64,000 nucleotides of DNA from a virus: IMG/VR virus record IMGVR_UViG_3300024243_000006, positions 1-64,000 of that record, one strand, 5' to 3'. The position numbers and the translations under genes were made by a program. Shown in pieces: positions 61,062 to 64,000 of this stretch; position 1 is the stretch's first letter, and every line of letters starts with the position of its first letter. Under the pieces are notes generated by a model. The model ran no database searches. It saw only the letters and a list, made by a program, of their open reading frames with translations, and was not told the DNA's origin.

Positions 61062-61283
61062 ATGTCATATACAGAACAGGTTCGCAATCTACCAGAAGGA
61101 ACCCTTTCAAAAGTTCTCCAGTCCGCTCACAGAATTGCTCGTGAGAAATTGGAAGCTGATTGGGGCCGGAAGGCAGAGTACGCAGCTTATAGAGTTCTGT
61201 ACTATGATGAGTCTACTTGGCGTCAAGCTTTGGAAGACAATGATATAAGTCTAAGTGGTGGAACGGTAGACACGCAGCGCTGA
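61062..61283 (+). CDS. hypothetical protein wedged between two tRNA-Leu, 73 aa
   Basis: ATG 61062 is two bases after the CCA of tRNA-Leu(TAG), with GGAG of the acceptor arm as ribosome site. Helical: YTEQVRNLPEGTLSKVLQSA and ALEDNDIS. Its last 35 bases, including the stop, are inside tRNA-Leu(GAG). Overlap at both ends with tRNAs is remarkable. Confidence 0.6.
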   Translation: MSYTEQVRNLPEGTLSKVLQSAHRIAREKLEADWGRKAEYAAYRVLYYDESTWRQALEDNDISLSGGTVDTQR

Positions 61284-61333
61284 GTACGTTGTCCGGCAAT
61301 CCGGGTGAAGGTTCAAATCCTTTCTTAGGCACC
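61249..61333 (+). tRNA. tRNA-Leu(GAG)
   Basis: Acceptor GTCTAAG pairs with CTTAGGC; anticodon arm CAGCG-CTGAGTA-CGTTG gives GAG; variable arm CCGG/CCGG; T loop TTCAAAT; CCA incomplete (ACCT). Shares its first 35 bases with a gene. Confidence 0.87.
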
Positions 61334-61387
61334 TTAAGAAGTGTTAAGATGAGTTCAATTAATGTTAATGAATGAGGAAGTTGTAAA

Positions 61388-61699
61388 ATGAATGCTATGA
61401 TTTTGTTCGCTTTGGTCTTTGGTTCTATCGCTAACGCTGAGCCAGAAATTGTATTTGAGCCTGTTTGCGATCGTTTGTTCGCGGAAGACTACCTTGATGA
61501 CAGAGAGAACTGCGAGACTATCTCGTCAGAAGTCGTCAAGTTGGCGCCAGTCGTTACGATTACCTGCCACACAGAGGACTCCAAAATCTCCGTATCTGGT
61601 ATACCGAGCGGCTACTTCAAGCAGAACGAAAAGAATATACTGAGGCAAAATAAGGTTCTCTGTCAGGATTCTTGGTTTGCAGTTGTAGAGAGCAAATAG
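61388..61699 (+). CDS. secreted protein with signal peptide, 103 aa
   Basis: ATG 61388 with GAGGAAG upstream. Signal peptide MNAMILFALVFGSIANAEPE with likely cut after ANA. The mature part (83 residues) has four cysteines (VCDR, NCETI, TCHTED, LCQDSW), likely two disulfides in the periplasm. A phage-coded periplasmic protein might act in superinfection exclusion or lysis control. Ends in TAG. Confidence 0.7.
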   Translation: MNAMILFALVFGSIANAEPEIVFEPVCDRLFAEDYLDDRENCETISSEVVKLAPVVTITCHTEDSKISVSGIPSGYFKQNEKNILRQNKVLCQDSWFAVVESK

Positions 61700-61711
61700 G
61701 CTAACGCCTAT

Positions 61712-61798
61712 GCCCAGGTGGCGGAATTGGTAGACGCGCCAGATTAAGGATCTGGTTCCTGAAACGGAGTGAAGGTTCGATCCCTTTCCTGGGCACCA
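61712..61798 (+). tRNA. tRNA-Leu(AAG)
   Basis: Acceptor GCCCAGG pairs with CCTGGGC; anticodon arm CCAGA-TTAAGGA-TCTGG gives AAG; long variable arm; T loop TTCGATC; CCA at 61796-61798. Confidence 0.9.
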
Positions 61799-61827
61799 TT
61801 AAGAAAGATTATAAGAAGGATTAGAAA

Positions 61828-62325
61828 ATGAGTTCCATTAAAGACCTGTTTCCGATTGATGTAGATAATGATGGTGCAGTAATTCGTAATAAGATAAACG
61901 AACTTCTCATTTCGTTATGTTATACTGAAGATCAGGATATCAAAATCAGATTCTATTCGATGGCGATCATGGCTACCTTCAGAGAGTATGAGATTAATGG
62001 TCTTGAAGCAGCTTTGAGGCAGCTTGACCAAATGATTGAGAAGCCTGCTCTGAATGACAATTCTGACATAGGATTCCCGGTTAAACTTGAGACAGATGAG
62101 AAGTGGCCGGGCATTTGCAAAAACGATTGCCCATTCGACAGAGAGTGCGCAAATGCAGGAAGCGCTGGAGATTATCGTTCTGAAAGCGGACTGACACCCG
62201 ACTTTGTTAAAAACGAAGATTCTTCGATTACCTGTCACGGTTGTGGAGATATGGAGGAAGGTATGAGGCTTTTCGATGACAATGGAAGGCCGACAACTTT
62301 TTATAAGCATTATAATCATTGGTAA
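61828..62325 (+). CDS. hypothetical protein with Cys-rich centre, 165 aa
   Basis: ATG 61828 with AAGGA upstream. Helical first half; then WPGICKNDCPFDRECANAG and SSITCHGCGDM, a Cys cluster that could bind metal. No family recognised. Confidence 0.6.
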   Translation: MSSIKDLFPIDVDNDGAVIRNKINELLISLCYTEDQDIKIRFYSMAIMATFREYEINGLEAALRQLDQMIEKPALNDNSDIGFPVKLETDEKWPGICKNDCPFDRECANAGSAGDYRSESGLTPDFVKNEDSSITCHGCGDMEEGMRLFDDNGRPTTFYKHYNHW

Positions 62326-62342
62326 AGACATAAGGAGTGAGA

Positions 62343-62645
62343 GTGAGTGATTCTGTAACGGATTTTATATATGGGTGTGAGTTGCCCTGGAGACATAGAG
62401 ATATGGTTTCCGATTTCGTTATGAACGGGGAGGTTGGTTTCGTATCAACCTATACGTCGCACGAAGATATCTTTTGGTTTGGAATAGGATACGCATCAAA
62501 TTCTAATGGATTTAATGATGCGCCAGAACCTCCAAGTGCAGAGCTTATGAGTGAAGTAGACTCTGCTTATGAAGAATTGTCAGATGAACTTAAGGAAGCT
62601 TTGAATGGTCGGCCAAGAAATTTGGTACACTCATACGCAGCATGA
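62343..62645 (+). CDS. hypothetical protein, 100 aa
   Basis: GTG 62343 is five bases behind AAGGAG; another GTG at 62337 overlaps that site. Acidic with EPPSAELMSEVDSAYEELSD near the end. Function unknown. Confidence 0.6.
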   Translation: MSDSVTDFIYGCELPWRHRDMVSDFVMNGEVGFVSTYTSHEDIFWFGIGYASNSNGFNDAPEPPSAELMSEVDSAYEELSDELKEALNGRPRNLVHSYAA

Positions 62646-62651
62646 AAATTT

Positions 62652-62727
62652 AGGGTATTAGTTTAGTTGGTTAAAACACTGGCTTGTCACGCCAGAGATC
62701 GCGAGTTCGAGTCTCGTATATCCTGCC
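62652..62727 (+). tRNA. tRNA-Asp(GTC)
   Basis: Acceptor AGGGTAT pairs with ATATCCT; anticodon arm CTGGC-TTGTCAC-GCCAG gives GTC; T loop TTCGAGT; G and CCA at 62725-62727. Confidence 0.93.
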
Positions 62728-62757
62728 ATAATATGACTGTAATTTTACGGAGACCTA

Positions 62758-63189
62758 ATGGTTAAAACATTCGAAACTGGAGGATACATTTGGATTTATC
62801 CAAATGTGGAAATATTGGATAAAGCTTTGAAAAAGCATAATCGGTTGGGCGGTCTTGATACAGGATTTCTCGCCAATTGCAGACCAGATGTAAGCTTAGC
62901 TTATGGCCTTTGGAATGAGAACCTTTACCGATTTGATTGCGAAACGGATCCAGAAGAAAGAATTTATAAGTTTCCAGATACAGAAGTTTCTTTTGTAATT
63001 CGTATAGGAAGTGATGGCCGACACTATATCACGTCACATAACGGATTAACTTTGGAACAATATGGTGCAATGCTATTGGGCTATTCAACGAAACGGTATC
63101 TGGAAATGACAGAATCTGAATTTGAAAAAGAGATTGAAAGGCGCAACGAGCCTCCCTCTTCTTCTTTTGAAAACGATTTTCTATTTTAA
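62758..63189 (+). CDS. hypothetical protein, 143 aa
   Basis: ATG 62758 with GGAGACC upstream. Mixed alpha-beta (GGYIWIYPNVEILDKALKKH; TEVSFVIRIGSDGRHYITSH) and an acidic C terminus. No family recognised. Confidence 0.6.
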   Translation: MVKTFETGGYIWIYPNVEILDKALKKHNRLGGLDTGFLANCRPDVSLAYGLWNENLYRFDCETDPEERIYKFPDTEVSFVIRIGSDGRHYITSHNGLTLEQYGAMLLGYSTKRYLEMTESEFEKEIERRNEPPSSSFENDFLF

Positions 63190-63195
63190 AATTAT

Positions 63196-63281
63196 GGGGG
63201 TATCAGGTCTGTTTCAGACCGATTCCGGGCGGCCCACACGATCAGTGGGACGGGTGAGAGGATTGCTCACTGCCCCCGCCA
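63196..63281 (+). tRNA. tRNA-like element 1 with non-standard T loop
   Basis: Acceptor GGGGGTA pairs with TGCCCCC followed by G and CCA at 63279-63281. T-like arm GTGAG-AGGATTG-CTCAC has a seven-base loop but not TTC. Other stems: GGTCTG/CAGACC, CCG/CGG and CCCAC-ACGATCA-GTGGG. So it folds like a tRNA with CCA but lacks the conserved T-loop and a normal anticodon loop. Confidence 0.5.
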
Positions 63282-63286
63282 GTTTT

Positions 63287-63372
63287 GGGAATATATAGGC
63301 CAAGGTACAACGGCCGCTTTCAAAGCAGTATTCATGATATCTGCGCAGGAGAATTACCTGCTATTCCCGCCA
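63287..63372 (+). tRNA. tRNA-like element 2 with non-standard T loop, possible TCA anticodon
   Basis: Acceptor GGGAATA pairs perfectly with TATTCCC, then G and CCA. D-like arm GGCC-AAGGTACAAC-GGCC. T-like arm GCAGG-AGAATTA-CCTGC again lacks TTC. The loop TTTCAAA between weak stems would give anticodon TCA (reads UGA). Same length (86) and T-loop form as element 1. Confidence 0.5.
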
Positions 63373-63386
63373 GTTAGATTAGTTTT

Positions 63387-63492
63387 GGGGAGTGGGTGGA
63401 CTGGTTCGAGTCCAGATAGAAAGGTTATACCCTACCCGCATGGCAAAGGATCGCGCGTCCGACTTTAGGTTCGAATCCTAAACTCTCCACCA
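63387..63492 (+). tRNA. tRNA-like element 3, over-long
   Basis: Acceptor GGGGAGT pairs with ACTCTCC; T arm TTAGG-TTCGAAT-CCTAA and CCA at 63490-63492 are normal; D-like arm GGAC-TGGTTCGA-GTCC. The 50 bases between have no normal anticodon arm (GTGGGT can pair with ACCCGC to form an extra stem). Total 106 bases. Confidence 0.45.
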
Positions 63493-63508
63493 TTTAAAAA
63501 GGAATTTA

Positions 63509-63775
63509 ATGTTTGTTGTTCACTTCAAATCAGAATCTGGTGACAATTACTACTCAGCTTTCGAAAGAAAGCCTGACGATTACGAATTGAAAGTTTGGAT
63601 CATTTATCATTGGCCTGAATCAATTGAAGATGGCGTCTGCTATATTCATGTTAATAGCGTTACAGAGTGTGAGTTTTATGACGTAGACGAAGGTGATTTG
63701 GATCTCAGAGAGTTGCCGTATCCCGACAAAGTGGAGTGGATGTTGCCGTATCCCGACAAAGTGGAGTGGATGTAA
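63509..63775 (+). CDS. hypothetical protein with duplicated C terminus, 88 aa
   Basis: ATG 63509 behind AAGGAA. Acidic protein (YDVDEGDLDLRE) whose last twenty residues are LPYPDKVEWM twice, from an exact 30-base tandem duplication. The next ATG overlaps its stop. Confidence 0.6.
   Translation: MFVVHFKSESGDNYYSAFERKPDDYELKVWIIYHWPESIEDGVCYIHVNSVTECEFYDVDEGDLDLRELPYPDKVEWMLPYPDKVEWM
63713..63772 (+). repeat. perfect 30-bp tandem duplication
   Basis: Bases 63713-63742 are repeated exactly at 63743-63772, keeping frame and adding ten residues to the protein. Identity of the copies indicates a recent event. Confidence 0.9.
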
Positions 63776-64000
63776 TGTACAAAGTTAACCATGATCATTT
63801 TCGATTGAACGCAGAAGAATCTGCTTGTCTTGACAAACAGTTTGAATCACTCATAATTAAGCACGCTCATTTTATTATGAAGAACGGTTTAAGTCATTTT
63901 TTTGTGGTTGCTATTGAGGATAAAGAATTTCGGATAAAGTTTAAGTGGCCAAAGGGTTCCTGGGTTGATGCCGACGATGGACGCGGGAAGAGAATAGCTG
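63775..64000 (+). CDS. 5' part of a hypothetical protein (cut by window edge)
   Basis: ATG 63775 overlaps the previous stop and the frame stays open to the window end (75 codons). Visible part: YKVNHDHFRLNAEESACLDK, then a beta-like segment FFVVAIEDKEFRIKFKWPKG. No family recognised. Confidence 0.6.
   Translation, partial: MYKVNHDHFRLNAEESACLDKQFESLIIKHAHFIMKNGLSHFFVVAIEDKEFRIKFKWPKGSWVDADDGRGKRIA

Noticed and set aside
63196-63492. tmRNA
   Set aside because: There are tRNA-like ends but no tag-peptide frame and none of the usual tmRNA 5' sequence.
1-64000. Full UAG recoding of the genome
   Set aside because: Many genes end sensibly at TAG, including lysS and several overlapping genes, so UAG is still used as stop.

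Overview
The window looks like part of the accessory and translation-related region of a large tailed bacteriophage (Caudoviricetes, probably a jumbo or huge phage). The signs are almost all genes on one strand, stop codons overlapping starts, strong AGGAG-type ribosome binding sites, many small unrecognised proteins, about 38 readable tRNA genes scattered between them, and free-standing HNH endonucleases. No capsid, tail, terminase or polymerase gene is recognisable here. The host cannot be named; a lipobox protein, a signal-peptide protein and canonical Shine-Dalgarno sites fit an ordinary bacterial host. Genes are cut at both edges.

Layout. 1-9 kb: methyltransferase, a (p)ppGpp hydrolase-like HD protein, a HisRS-like core apparently split by a +1 frameshift, a stand-alone tRNA-binding domain, NAD kinase, an HNH gene running into tRNA-Ser, and a degenerate Nudix protein. 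9-15 kb: AsnRS, two HNH genes (one broken), RNA ligase, four tandem genes built from a 23-residue repeat, RNase HI. 16-24 kb: two Pth2-type peptidyl-tRNA hydrolases and an NAD/ADP-ribose group (macrodomain, NMNAT-Nudix fusion, NadV, NADAR). 24-31 kb: peptide deformylase, sugar-phosphate cupin, LysRS, AAA ATPase, cytidylyltransferase-like protein, four tandem small paralogues, a second HD hydrolase. 31-46 kb: tRNAs alternating with small proteins, ATP-grasp, YqeY-like protein, complete bL12 homologue, phosphomannomutase-like HAD protein, and a release factor with a prfB-like frameshift site. 46-64 kb: the densest tRNA region, two minus-strand HNH genes beside damaged tRNAs, deoxyribonucleotidase, IscU, VWA protein, IF3, a lipoprotein, an amber-suppressor tRNA and several tRNA-like elements that do not fold normally.

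How it fits together. The main theme is takeover of translation: tRNAs for nearly all amino acids (no Cys seen), AsnRS, LysRS, HisRS-like protein, tRNA-binding domain, Pth2, deformylase, IF3, bL12, release factor, RNA ligase and RNase H. The second theme is NAD+ supply and ADP-ribose reversal, which in other phages counters NAD-depleting and ADP-ribosylating defences. Two alarmone hydrolases could blunt the stringent response. A conserved promoter-like 29-mer recurs nine times, often before tRNA blocks.

Most unusual: a prfB-type frameshift cassette in an RF1-type factor; tRNAs with Asn, Lys and Met anticodons in long-variable-arm bodies in a genome that also encodes AsnRS and LysRS; tRNA acceptor arms that appear to act as ribosome binding sites; and tRNA-like elements whose T-loop-like positions read AGRATTR instead of TTCRANN. 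All calls are from reading the sequence by eye; none was tested by database search or folding software.
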